From NCBI GenBank assembly GCA_041477005.1, contig JBGOUJ010000029.1:1-26037 (forward strand): a DNA stretch of 26,037 nt. Direction: 5' to 3'. Positions 1 through 8,177 of this stretch are shown in pieces. The stretch is from JBGOUJ01 sp041477005 (GTDB taxonomy: Bacteria > Acidobacteriota > Terriglobia > Bryobacterales > JACQDG01). Numbering within the stretch: the stretch's first letter is position 1; the number at the start of each line of letters is the position of its first letter. The notes under the pieces were generated by a model. It was not told where the DNA came from. It saw only the letters and a program-made list of their open reading frames with translations, and did not search any database. Both the position numbers and the translations under genes were made by a program.

Positions 1-1611
1 ACGCTGCAGCGGGACGGAGACGGATTCTTGATCACCGACCTTGGCAGCCACAACGGCATTTTTGTCAACGGCCGTAAAATCGACCGGGCCCCGCTGAAAG
101 ACGGGGACGAGGTCCGCATCGGCAACTACGTCTTACTGTATTACGAAGGGGCGGCAGGGCCGATTACGGGGGTGAGGACCGAGACGGTCACGGTCGAGGA
201 GGACTACGAGAACTTGGTCGGGCAACTGACCGTGGTGCGGGGGCCTTCGACGCAACACGCGGGGGATACCGCGCAGTTGCGGCAGATGCAAAAGGAGCAG
301 CGCACACTGGCGCTACTCTGCGATCTGAGCCGCGCGCTCTCCACCGTCTATTCGCTGGACGAAGTCTCGCAGAAGGCGATCGAAATCCTGCTCGAAACGA
401 CGCAGGCGGAGCGAGGGGCCATGTTCCTGCTGGAGGACGATGGGAACACGCTGCGGCCGACCATGGTCTGCGATCGCAACGGGGGCGGCCGGCCGCCGGG
501 CTCCGTGTCCCTTTCCTCTACCGTAGCGCAGCGGATCTTGACCGAGCGCAAGGGGATCATCACCGCCGATGCCGGCGAGGATCCGCGGTTCGCCCACGGG
601 GAGAGCGTGGTGATGCGCGGGCTGCGCTCGATCGCCTGCGCGCCGCTGGTGGGCAAAGGCGGCAACCTCGGCATCCTGTATCTGGAAAACAACCGGTCCG
701 TCGGGGCGTTCACTCACGACGACCTGGAGTTGCTGTGCGCGGTGGCTTCGCAGGTAGGGCTTTCCGTCGAGAATGCCAGGTTTTTCGAGGCCCTGCGGCG
801 GTCGAACGAAGAGCTGGAGCAGAAGGTGGAGGAGCGCACGGCGGCGCTGCGCCAGGCCGAGCTTAAGCTGTATCAGAGCGAGAAGATGACGTCGCTAAGC
901 CGGCTGGTGGCGGGCGTAGCGCACGAGGTCAACAATCCGCTGGGGGCGTTGAAGGCCAACGTGGAAGTGGTGATGGTGATGGCCGGAAGGCTCGCCACGG
1001 TCGAGGGGCGGCCGGAAAAAGAACTCAAGATGATCGAGCAACTGATGCGCATCGCCCAGGAGAGCGTCAACGCCTGCGCGCGCATCATGGGGGTGATGGG
1101 GTCGCTGCGGTCCTTCGCTCGCCTGGACGAATCGGAATTCAAGATGGCCAATGTGAACGACGGCATCAGGGCCACCATCCAGTTGCTCGAGCCGTCGGTG
1201 CGGCGGCGGGTGGAGGTGGAGCTGAGCCTGGGAGACGTGCCGGTGATACCCTGCTATCCGGCCCTGCTGAACGAGGCCTTCATGAACCTGCTCGGCAACA
1301 GTTGTCAGGCGATTCACGAGGCTGGGAAAGTTTTCGTTACGACGCGGCGGGAGGGGGAAGAGGTCGTCATCGAGCTTCGCGACACCGGCCACGGGATCGC
1401 GAAGGAGCACCTGCCGAAGATTTTCGAGCCCGGCTTCACAACCAAGGGCCGCGGGGTGGGGGTGGGCCTGGGGCTGGCGATCGCCTTCAGCGTGATCAAG
1501 GAGCACAAGGGCTCGATCCAGGTCGAGAGCGAATTGGGTCAGGGGGCGACGTTCACCATCCGGCTGCCGATCGCGCTCGACAAATCAGCAGCGCCGACAG
1601 CGCGGGCCTAA
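1..1611 (+). CDS. FHA-GAF sensor histidine kinase, 5' end missing
   Basis: The reading frame is open from base 1, so the start lies outside the window and 536 residues are visible. Residues 1-45 are the C-terminal half of an FHA phosphothreonine-binding domain (GSHNGIFVNG, then DGDEVRIG). Residues about 100-265 form a GAF domain (ERGAMFLLEDD, ACAPLV, LGILYLEN). A short coiled coil (NEELEQKVEERTAALRQAE) leads to the HisKA helix, whose phospho-acceptor is His308 (codon 922-924) in VAHEVNNPLG. The HATPase domain has the N box (NLLGNSCQAI), G1 (DTGHGIA) and G2 (GVGVGLGLAI) motifs. No receiver domain or membrane segment is visible. It is probably a cytosolic kinase that docks on a phosphorylated partner through FHA. 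The Ser/Thr kinase 96 bases downstream on the same strand is the obvious candidate partner, by inference. The first in-frame TTG at 28 would cut the FHA domain and is not a credible start. Confidence 0.93.
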   Translation, partial: TLQRDGDGFLITDLGSHNGIFVNGRKIDRAPLKDGDEVRIGNYVLLYYEGAAGPITGVRTETVTVEEDYENLVGQLTVVRGPSTQHAGDTAQLRQMQKEQRTLALLCDLSRALSTVYSLDEVSQKAIEILLETTQAERGAMFLLEDDGNTLRPTMVCDRNGGGRPPGSVSLSSTVAQRILTERKGIITADAGEDPRFAHGESVVMRGLRSIACAPLVGKGGNLGILYLENNRSVGAFTHDDLELLCAVASQVGLSVENARFFEALRRSNEELEQKVEERTAALRQAELKLYQSEKMTSLSRLVAGVAHEVNNPLGALKANVEVVMVMAGRLATVEGRPEKELKMIEQLMRIAQESVNACARIMGVMGSLRSFARLDESEFKMANVNDGIRATIQLLEPSVRRRVEVELSLGDVPVIPCYPALLNEAFMNLLGNSCQAIHEAGKVFVTTRREGEEVVIELRDTGHGIAKEHLPKIFEPGFTTKGRGVGVGLGLAIAFSVIKEHKGSIQVESELGQGATFTIRLPIALDKSAAPTARA

Positions 1612-1707
1612 CCGCCGGCGGCGGTGGCCTTCGACATCAGTAAAGAAGTTAGCTGCCCGGGAGACGCGAGGCGGCGCTATGATCACCATGGCTGGGGGAC
1701 TGCACCG

Positions 1708-4659
1708 ATGACACCGATCGGCACCGTCGTCTCGCATTATCGGATCCTCGAGAAGCTCGGCGAGGGCGGTATGGGGGTCGTCTACAAGGCACAAGACCTG
1801 CGGCTGGACCGGCCCGTGGCCCTAAAGTTCCTGCCGCCCCAATTTGCCGACGAGGAGCACAAGAAGCGCTTCATCCACGAAGCCAAGGCCGCCTCCGCGC
1901 TCGATCACCCCAACATCTGCACGATCTACGAAATCGGCGAGAGCGAAGACGGGCAGATGTTCATCGCGATGGCCTATTACGAGGGCGAGACGTTGAAGCA
2001 GAAGGTCGAGCGCGGGCCGATGCCAGAGCGGGAGGCTGCGGGGATCGCCCTGCAGATGGCGCAGGGACTGGCCAAGGCCCACGCCAACGGCCTGGTCCAC
2101 CGGGATGTCAAGCCGGCCAACGTGATCGTGACCACCGACGGCGTCGCCAAAATCGTCGATTTTGGCTTGGCCAAAGTGACCGGCGCCACCGAGTTGACGC
2201 GGACCGGTTCGACCCTGGGCACGGCGGCGTATATGTCGCCGGAGCAGGCCCAAGGAGAAAGCATCGACGCGCGTACCGACCTCTGGGCCCTGGGGGTGGT
2301 GCTGTACGAGATGCTCGCGGGACGACGCCCGTTCCAGGGCAATCACTTGCCGGCGATCGTCTACGCGATCGTCAACGAGAAGCTGAAGCCGCTGCGAGAA
2401 GCACGGCCGGACGTGCCGGGGGAGCTGGATCGCATTGTCTCGCGGGCGCTTGAAAAGAACCGCGGCGCGCGGTACCAGGCGGCCTCCGAGGTTGCTGCCG
2501 AGCTGGAGGCATGGCGGGCGACCCTCACTGCAACCTCCACCCGCGCAATCGACTTGCGGCAGCTCTGGCAGACGACTCGGAGGCCCAGGGTCGCGGTCCC
2601 TGCACTGTTGATCTTGCTGGCGGTTGGCGCCGGGGCCGGATGGTGGATGCAGCGCGCCAGCCGGGTTCGGTGGGCCAGGCAGACGGCTCTGCCCGAGGCC
2701 CACCGGTTGGCCGACAAGGGAGATTACGCTGCAGCCTACGCCTTGGCAGTTCAGGCGGAGCGTCACATGCCGGGGGATCCGCAGCTCGGCGGGCTCTGGA
2801 CGCGCATCTCGATCCCGCTTTCGGTCCGCACGGACCCGCCCGGGGCCGAGGTCTACTGGAAGCCCTACGCCACGCCGGAAGGAGAGTGGCGGCACGCCGG
2901 CCGCTCGCCGCTGGAAGGGCGCCGGATCCCCTTGTGGTCGGTGCGGCTGCGGCTGGTGAAAGAAGGTTTTGTGCCGGTCGAGATGGCGGTGATCGGCAGC
3001 GTGGGGAGGGGCGGCGTCTCCGAGCGCTTCACGCTGGACCCAGAGGGCAGCGCCCCGAACAGGATGGTGCGAGTGTCGGCGGGGCGTTTTGTGGGAAGCT
3101 TCGAGGCGATCGGCCCTCTGGGCCCGGTGGATCTTTCGGGCTACTGGATCGATAAGTACGAGGTTACCAACCGGGAGTTCAAGGAGTTCGTGGACCACGA
3201 CGGCTATCGGGAGCGCAAGTACTGGGAACACCCGTTTGTGAAGGACGGGCGGGTCCTTTCCTGGGAGCAGGCGATGGCGGAATTTCACGATGCCACGGGG
3301 CGGCCCGGTCCCGCCACCTGGGAGGCGGGCGGGTTTCCGAGCGGCCAGGCCGATTTCCCGGTTACTGGCGTGAGCTGGTATGAGGCGGCGGCCTACGCGA
3401 GCTTCGCCGGCAAGAACCTGCCGACGGTGTACCATTGGCTCCACGCCGCCGCCGTCGGGAGGGCGGATGGGCTCACGACGTTTGATTCGCAAGTGATTCC
3501 CTTCAGCAACTTCCGAGGGGACGGCCCGGTTCGGGTGGGGAGCCTCCCCGGACTGGGGCGATACGGAACGTACGATATGGCGGGCAACGCGCGGGAGTGG
3601 TGCTGGAACGAAGCCCGGGGCGGCGGGGCCCGCCGTTACATTCTGGGCGGGTCGTGGGGGGAGCCGACTTACAGGGCCGCCAGCGGCGATTTGCTGCCGC
3701 CGTTCGATCGATCGCGCGCGAACGGATTCCGAGGCGTGAAATATGCCGACGCCGGCGCTGCTGGGCCCCCGGAACCTCTGGCCGCGCCGATCGAGCGCCG
3801 GTTCCGGGATTACAGCAAGGAAAAGCCAGTCTCGGACGAGGTCTTTGAGGTCTACAAGACTCTATATAACTACGAAAAATCGGAGCTGAACCCGGCTGTG
3901 GAAGCTGTCGATACGAGATCGGATCTCTGGCGACGGGAGAAAGTCAGCTTCAACGCAGCCTATGGCAACGAGCGCGTGATCGCCCACCTGTTTATCCCCA
4001 AAGCGACCCCGGGGCCGTACCAGACGGTCATCTACTTTCCGGGCGCGACGGCGCTGCAGCTTCCCTCGAGTGACAACCTGTACTTTGCCGCCAGCATCCT
4101 GGTGGACTTCGTCCTACGGAGCGGACGCGCGTTCGTCTATCCGGTCTACAAGGGGATGCATGAGCGACGAGTGGAGAGCCCCTCCAACGAACCCACGGCG
4201 AATCGCGACCGCATCATCCAGTGGCGGAAGGATCTGGGCCGGACCATCGATTATCTCGAAACCCGCCAGGAGATCGACACCCGGAAGCTGGCCTATCACG
4301 GGTTCAGCCTCGGCGGCGGCCCTGGCGCCATGCTGCTCGCCCTGGAGGGCCGCGTGAAGGTGGCCGTGTTTGAGGCGGGGGGACTCGACCCTGAGGCGAA
4401 GCGGCCGCTGCCCGAGGCGGATCGGCTCAACTTCCTCCCGCGAATCCGCATCCCGGTTCTGATGCTGAACGGCCGGTACGACACGACCTTCCCGGTCGAA
4501 ATCTCGCAGGTCCCCATGTTTCGCCTGCTCGGAACGCCGGAGAAGGACAAGCGGCACGTGATCCTGGAGGGCTCGCACGCTGTGCTGGTAAGTGCCCGCA
4601 ACGAGGTGATCCGCGAGACCTTGGATTGGCTGGACCGGTACCTGGGACCGGTGCGGTAG
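1708..4659 (+). CDS. Ser/Thr protein kinase-PEGA-SUMF1-alpha/beta-hydrolase fusion protein
   Basis: A 983-residue multidomain protein. Residues about 10-270 are a Hanks-type kinase: Gly loop GEGGMG, catalytic Lys40 (VALKFL), HRD with Asp133 (VHRDVKPANV), DFG with Asp151, and SPEQ. A single membrane helix follows at about 296-315. Residues about 371-430 resemble a PEGA domain (RTDPPGAEVYW). Residues about 450-685 are a SUMF1/FGE-sulfatase domain (YWIDKYEVTNREF, VTGVSWYEA, DMAGNAREW, GGSWGE). The C-terminus is a dienelactone-hydrolase-like domain with an apparent triad: Ser867 in GFSLGGG, Asp925 in GRYDTTFP and His957 in EGSHAV. The kinase should be cytosolic and the other domains periplasmic. 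An in-frame GTG lies upstream at 1624, but the kinase domain begins naturally at ATG 1708, after GGGGGA at 1695-1700. The enzymatic role of the distal domains is unknown; the SUMF1 fold may only bind ligands. Confidence 0.9.
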   Translation: MTPIGTVVSHYRILEKLGEGGMGVVYKAQDLRLDRPVALKFLPPQFADEEHKKRFIHEAKAASALDHPNICTIYEIGESEDGQMFIAMAYYEGETLKQKVERGPMPEREAAGIALQMAQGLAKAHANGLVHRDVKPANVIVTTDGVAKIVDFGLAKVTGATELTRTGSTLGTAAYMSPEQAQGESIDARTDLWALGVVLYEMLAGRRPFQGNHLPAIVYAIVNEKLKPLREARPDVPGELDRIVSRALEKNRGARYQAASEVAAELEAWRATLTATSTRAIDLRQLWQTTRRPRVAVPALLILLAVGAGAGWWMQRASRVRWARQTALPEAHRLADKGDYAAAYALAVQAERHMPGDPQLGGLWTRISIPLSVRTDPPGAEVYWKPYATPEGEWRHAGRSPLEGRRIPLWSVRLRLVKEGFVPVEMAVIGSVGRGGVSERFTLDPEGSAPNRMVRVSAGRFVGSFEAIGPLGPVDLSGYWIDKYEVTNREFKEFVDHDGYRERKYWEHPFVKDGRVLSWEQAMAEFHDATGRPGPATWEAGGFPSGQADFPVTGVSWYEAAAYASFAGKNLPTVYHWLHAAAVGRADGLTTFDSQVIPFSNFRGDGPVRVGSLPGLGRYGTYDMAGNAREWCWNEARGGGARRYILGGSWGEPTYRAASGDLLPPFDRSRANGFRGVKYADAGAAGPPEPLAAPIERRFRDYSKEKPVSDEVFEVYKTLYNYEKSELNPAVEAVDTRSDLWRREKVSFNAAYGNERVIAHLFIPKATPGPYQTVIYFPGATALQLPSSDNLYFAASILVDFVLRSGRAFVYPVYKGMHERRVESPSNEPTANRDRIIQWRKDLGRTIDYLETRQEIDTRKLAYHGFSLGGGPGAMLLALEGRVKVAVFEAGGLDPEAKRPLPEADRLNFLPRIRIPVLMLNGRYDTTFPVEISQVPMFRLLGTPEKDKRHVILEGSHAVLVSARNEVIRETLDWLDRYLGPVR

Positions 4660-4835
4660 TTTCCCCCGCCAGCGCCTGTGCGACTGCTGAAAGTTGAGGT
4701 GCTCGGTTCGCGTACGCGGCTCTTCGGGAACACCCCCACGATGTTTAGTTTTAGCGGCGGGCGCCGGTGCGGGATTGAGCCGCCGGGACGGAAATCAGAA
4801 ACGCGGCGCCGAGGGATTTGAGTACCATAGTCCTC

Positions 4836-6230
4836 ATGCCGCGACACTATCGCATGCTGATTGCGCTCGCTCTGGGCGTGATCCTGTGGATGCTGCCGAC
4901 CCCGGCCGGCGTCCAACCGCAGGGGTGGAGGCTGCTGGCGATCTTTGCGGCGACCATTCTGGGGATGATCCTCCAGGTGATGGACTCGGGGGCGATCGTG
5001 GTGTTGGGGCTGGTCGCGGCGATGCTGACCAACGCCATGACGGTCACGGCGGTGCTGGGCGGTTTCAGCAACGCGATCGTGTGGCTGATCGTTTCGGCGT
5101 TCCTGTTTTCGCAGGCGGTGACGGCGACGGGGCTGGGCAAGCGCCTGGCGTACCTCTTTATTCGCGCTTTCGGTCATCGGACGCTGGGGTTGGGCTATGC
5201 GCTCGCCGCCTCCGAGCTGGTGATCGCGCCGGCGGTGCCGGCCAACACGGCCCGGACCGGCGGCATCCTGTTTCCGATCGTGGCCAGCATCGCCCGTGTG
5301 TGCGGCTCCTTGCCGGATCAGTCGCCGCGGCTGGGCGCGTTCCTGATGCTCAACCAGTTCCACGCGACCATCATCCTCTCGGCGATGTTCTTGACCTCGA
5401 CGACCACGAACCCGCTGGTGGTCGAGCTGGCCGAAAAGACCACCCACATCAAGATCAGTTGGAGCCTGTGGGCGGCGGCGGGCTTGGTGCCGGGGGTGGT
5501 CTCCCTGGTGCTGGCGCCGTGGATTCTATACCGGCTCTATCCACCGGAGCTGCACGAGTCGCCGGAAGCGCCGGCCGAGGCGCGCCGGCAACTGGCTGCC
5601 CTCGGGCCGATGAAGCGAACCGAGATCGCCCTGGCCGCCGTGGTGGGGTCGTGTTTGCTGCTGTGGACGACCACGCCCGTACATCATCTCGACCCCACGG
5701 CCGTGGCCTTTCTGGGTCTGGCGGCGATGCTGCTGGCAGGCGTGTTGAGCTGGCAAGAGGTGATTCGAACCAGCGGCGCCTGGGACGCCCTGCTCTGGTT
5801 CGGCGGCCTGATCGCCATGGCCGATTGGCTGGGAAGGCTGGGGGTCACCCAATGGTTCGCCCGCTCGGTCGCTTCCCGCGTGCACGGGCCGTGGCTATGG
5901 ATACTGCTGATTCTTTCGCTGGTCTATTTTTATTCGCACTATGCTTTTGCCAGTATGACGGCCCACGTCACAGCGATGTACGCGCCGTTCCTGGGCGTGG
6001 CCGTCGCGGCTGGAGCGCCCGCCCTGCTGGCCGCCCTGGTGCTGGGATTCTTTTCCACGCTCAACGCCGCGATGACCCATTACTCGACCGGCCCAGCGCC
6101 GATTTACTTCGGGGCGGGATACGTAGACCAGGCAACCTGGTGGAAGCTCGGCTTCGTGATCTCGGTGGTCCACATCCTGGTGTGGCTGGGGCTGGGCCTG
6201 CCGTACTGGAAGCTGATCGGCATCTGGTAG
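4836..6230 (+). CDS. DASS/SLC13-family anion symporter (di- or tricarboxylate type)
   Basis: A 464-residue, very hydrophobic protein with about a dozen predicted membrane helices. It matches the divalent anion:sodium symporter family by its N-terminal layout, by the paired substrate/cation-site motifs near SNAIVWLIVSAF and PANTARTGGILFP, by the TSTTTNPL motif, and by the second-half motif WDALLWFGGLI. Family members import succinate, malate, 2-oxoglutarate or citrate with sodium, or exchange them; the substrate cannot be told from sequence alone. ATG at 4836 was preferred over TTG 4818 because the hydrophobic region begins soon after it; GAGGG at 4811-4815 is too far from 4836 to be decisive, and ATG 4854 is also possible. 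The gene is preceded by about 175 bp without a recognisable promoter. A longer frame at 4694-6277 overlaps it and is a compositional shadow. Confidence 0.9.
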   Translation: MPRHYRMLIALALGVILWMLPTPAGVQPQGWRLLAIFAATILGMILQVMDSGAIVVLGLVAAMLTNAMTVTAVLGGFSNAIVWLIVSAFLFSQAVTATGLGKRLAYLFIRAFGHRTLGLGYALAASELVIAPAVPANTARTGGILFPIVASIARVCGSLPDQSPRLGAFLMLNQFHATIILSAMFLTSTTTNPLVVELAEKTTHIKISWSLWAAAGLVPGVVSLVLAPWILYRLYPPELHESPEAPAEARRQLAALGPMKRTEIALAAVVGSCLLLWTTTPVHHLDPTAVAFLGLAAMLLAGVLSWQEVIRTSGAWDALLWFGGLIAMADWLGRLGVTQWFARSVASRVHGPWLWILLILSLVYFYSHYAFASMTAHVTAMYAPFLGVAVAAGAPALLAALVLGFFSTLNAAMTHYSTGPAPIYFGAGYVDQATWWKLGFVISVVHILVWLGLGLPYWKLIGIW

Positions 6231-6254
6231 AGTTTGGCGCCGCAGTGCCGGAAT

Positions 6255-6560
6255 CTACCGCATCGGAACCCGCTTGAGGTCACGCCTGCCATGTAGCACC
6301 CGGATAATCTGGAGCGGCTTCGTTTCGGGTCGATATATGACGAGATAGCTGGGATAGCGCGGCACCGTCCAGAATAGGACAGGAAGCTTCGTCAGGTCAG
6401 GCCGGGAGTGGCCTTGCCGCGGAAATTGGGAAAGACTTTTGCAGGCCGCCAGGATTGTTTCCTCGACACGATCAGCGGCTTCCGGGTCGTCTCTTGCGAT
6501 GAAGCGCCAGATTTCGTCGAGGTCCGCGAGCGCATCCGGGGTCAGACGGTGCGCGGCCAT
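6255..6560 (-). CDS. parE: RelE/ParE-family toxin
   Basis: A 101-residue protein of the RelE/ParE toxin superfamily. Visible family signs are the N-terminal LTPDALADLDEIWRFIA helix, the middle helix with FPRQGHSRPDL, and the closing strand pattern PRYPSYLVIYRPE and IIRVLHGRRDL. ParE-like members act on DNA gyrase and RelE-like members cut mRNA; the sequence does not show which applies, though the PSYLVIYR/HGRRDL layout fits the ParE side. The ATG at 6560 shares its A with the TGA of the upstream antitoxin gene (TGATG), so the two are translationally coupled. A TTG one codon earlier is possible but less likely. Confidence 0.85.
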   Translation of the reverse strand: MAAHRLTPDALADLDEIWRFIARDDPEAADRVEETILAACKSLSQFPRQGHSRPDLTKLPVLFWTVPRYPSYLVIYRPETKPLQIIRVLHGRRDLKRVPMR

Positions 6561-6823
6561 CAACGCGGCTTGTGCGGATGGGGCCGACGTTCGCGCAGTA
6601 GCCGAACGGCTTCGTCGCTGTCGATGAGCTCCCCGCGCTCGGCCTGGGCAAAGCCATGCTCGATTTCAGCGGCGATTTCAGGCTGGTGTTCCGCGAGCCA
6701 CTCTTCCTGCGCATGAAGCATCTGAACGGCCTGCTCCACGAATTCGTCGACGGAGTGATAGGGACCGCGCTGCACGTCCTTCTGGATGAGCGCCCCGAGT
6801 TCGGGCTTAATCTTGACGGTCAT
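6560..6823 (-). CDS. parD: ParD-like ribbon-helix-helix antitoxin
   Basis: An 87-residue partner of the ParE-like toxin. The N-terminus (MTVKIKPELGALIQ, then YHSVDEFVEQAVQML) has the strand-helix-helix layout of ParD/CopG-type antitoxins, expected to dimerise and bind the operon's own promoter. The C-terminal half is charged and probably wraps the toxin. The start is well placed: GAGG lies 7 bases before ATG 6823. The final codon pair overlaps the toxin start. Antitoxin-first order and the 1-base overlap are usual for type II modules. Confidence 0.83.
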   Translation of the reverse strand: MTVKIKPELGALIQKDVQRGPYHSVDEFVEQAVQMLHAQEEWLAEHQPEIAAEIEHGFAQAERGELIDSDEAVRLLRERRPHPHKPR

Positions 6824-6984
6824 GAAGCGGCCTCACGGCGGCATCCCGATCTGGTTATCCTGATCATGGCACAAAAGCAGCGAGGCGCGCTAGTTCTCAG
6901 CACCGAGGAATCCCGTCGGTGGCATGCCAGCCCGGGTTTCTTTTCCCGGCTTCTTGTGCTCTGTGTTCAGTCGGGGCCCTCACA

Positions 6985-7344
6985 TTATTTCAGGGCGATC
7001 ACCAACGTTCGGTAGGGCTTGGCGCCGGTGTTGATCAGCTCGGGGGCGTGGTCGCCTTTGTCGTGCCAGATCACTTCGCCCGACTTGCGCTTCACGGACT
7101 GCCGAGACTTCGTCTGAGCGTCGACCCGGTCGTAGGCGCAGTCATCGAGGAAAACGATGACCTGGTCGGTGGGACGCACGTAGGGCTCGCGGGGGACGCC
7201 GGGCGGGGCGTTCACTTCGGTTACGGTCACGCGGGGCTTGTCGAGCTTGACGGCCTCGGTGATCTTCCCGGCGGCGGGGAAACAGTAGACCACCGCCAGC
7301 GTGGCGGCGGCGGACAATGCTGCGGTCAAGATGGTTTTCTTCAT
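6985..7344 (-). CDS. Small secreted cupin-like protein
   Basis: A 119-residue protein with a short N-terminal export signal (KK, then LTAALSAAATLAVVYCFPAAG). The rest is beta-rich and ends in a pattern seen in single-domain cupins: GEVIWHDKGDHAPELINTG followed by KPYRTLVIALK. A complete cupin metal site is not obvious; only the His residues in IWHDKGDHAP could serve. No catalytic function can be assigned. It sits between two toxin-antitoxin modules on the same strand but has its own start and no overlap with either. No convincing ribosome binding site is visible before ATG 7344. Confidence 0.7.
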   Translation of the reverse strand: MKKTILTAALSAAATLAVVYCFPAAGKITEAVKLDKPRVTVTEVNAPPGVPREPYVRPTDQVIVFLDDCAYDRVDAQTKSRQSVKRKSGEVIWHDKGDHAPELINTGAKPYRTLVIALK

Positions 7345-7401
7345 GGCTACAGTTTAGGGCAGAATTCGTTCGGAAATCCAGACCAGGGCGCCGGCAACGG
7401 C

Positions 7402-7830
7402 TCAGTTCACGACGCTGCGAAACGGATCTGTCACCTGGACCCCATCGTAGGTATGGCCGTGGGAGAAATCCTCGCTGAACAGAACCGAGGCGCCAGCCGA
7501 CTTCGCGGCGGCAACGATCAGGGCATCCCAGAAAGCAAGCTGGAGGCGGGCCTGGATGTCGATCGCGTCCAGGATGTGCAAGGGATGGACGGTCACCACG
7601 TGCAGTTGCAGATAATCCGCCACGAGCCGTTTGGCCTCCTGGATCGGCAAGCGTGCCGCCTTCCTCGTGATGCTGACGAAGAATTCCTGGATCACCTGGG
7701 TGCTCAGGATGCCCTTTCTCTCGGAAAAGTAGAGATGGAACAGCTCCCTCGCGATGGCCTGTTTGCGGGGGAGCCGCTGGTCGTGAAGGTAAACGAGAAT
7801 GTTGGTGTCGAAGAAGGCGGTTTCAATCAT
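7402..7830 (-). CDS. vapC: PIN-domain ribonuclease toxin, VapC-like
   Basis: A 142-residue PIN-domain protein. The acidic residues expected for Mg-dependent RNA cleavage are visible: Asp8 in FFDTNILVY, the Glu of TQVIQEFF, the Asp of FWDALIVAAA and the Asp of LFSEDFSHG. Length and order match VapC-type toxins, which usually cut tRNA or rRNA. The ATG at 7830 lies inside the end of the antitoxin gene, with an 8-base overlap (7823-7830), so translation of the two is coupled. Its RNA target cannot be read from the sequence. Confidence 0.9.
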   Translation of the reverse strand: MIETAFFDTNILVYLHDQRLPRKQAIARELFHLYFSERKGILSTQVIQEFFVSITRKAARLPIQEAKRLVADYLQLHVVTVHPLHILDAIDIQARLQLAFWDALIVAAAKSAGASVLFSEDFSHGHTYDGVQVTDPFRSVVN

Positions 7831-8065
7831 AAAGCTCGGATCTGGCTATCCTGGCTTTCTTCGTCCGGTACAGGCCCTTTTCGGAGGTCGCCAGGATTCG
7901 GCCCAGAGCGGCGGTATATTCGTCGTCGGAGCCCACCATCTTCTCGAGGCCCTTCTTCACTAGATCGTTCATAGATGTTCCCTTCTTGGCGGCGAGCACC
8001 TTGGCCGCCCGGATGAGTTCCGCCGGTAGGGACAGGGTCAGATTCTTCTTGGCCGAGGATTTCAC
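7823..8065 (-). CDS. vapB: VapB-like ribbon-helix-helix antitoxin
   Basis: An 80-residue partner of the PIN toxin. The N-terminal NLTLSLPAELIRAAKVLAAKKGTSMNDLVKKGLEK region reads as a ribbon-helix-helix DNA-binding unit: a strand with alternating hydrophobics followed by two helices. The C-terminal tail (RTKKARIARSELYD) likely contacts the toxin. The start is GTG at 8065. It is transcribed divergently from the lactate permease gene, with 112 bp between the two starts, so its autoregulatory operator should lie in that gap. Confidence 0.82.
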   Translation of the reverse strand: MKSSAKKNLTLSLPAELIRAAKVLAAKKGTSMNDLVKKGLEKMVGSDDEYTAALGRILATSEKGLYRTKKARIARSELYD

Positions 8066-8156
8066 GGCGTCCAGTGTAACACTGAAACATGTGTACAGGC
8101 CGCCGGCGGCCGGAATCTTCGGGTTCCGCTACCGCTCGGTTGCGGAATGTGATAAA

Positions 8157-8169
8157 GTCTCGCCGAGAC
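8157..8169. repeat. Short perfect hairpin just upstream of the lactate permease start
   Basis: GTCTC-GCC-GAGAC is a perfect 5-bp inverted repeat with a 3-base loop, ending 8 bases before ATG 8178. It falls where the ribosome binding site should be. It could be a small protein-binding site or a translation-damping hairpin, or chance. Confidence 0.35.
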
Positions 8170-8177
8170 AAAAGACC

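Noticed and set aside
1822..3492. A 556-codon open frame on the minus strand
   Set aside because: It lies wholly antisense to the kinase fusion gene, which has clear domains. The product is rich in Arg, His, Pro and Gly with no domain pattern, as expected from GC-rich antisense frames.
4694..6277. A 527-codon plus-strand frame over the DASS transporter
   Set aside because: It is an out-of-frame shadow with a Gly/Arg/Asp-rich product and no hydrophobic helices, while the other frame encodes a recognisable transporter.
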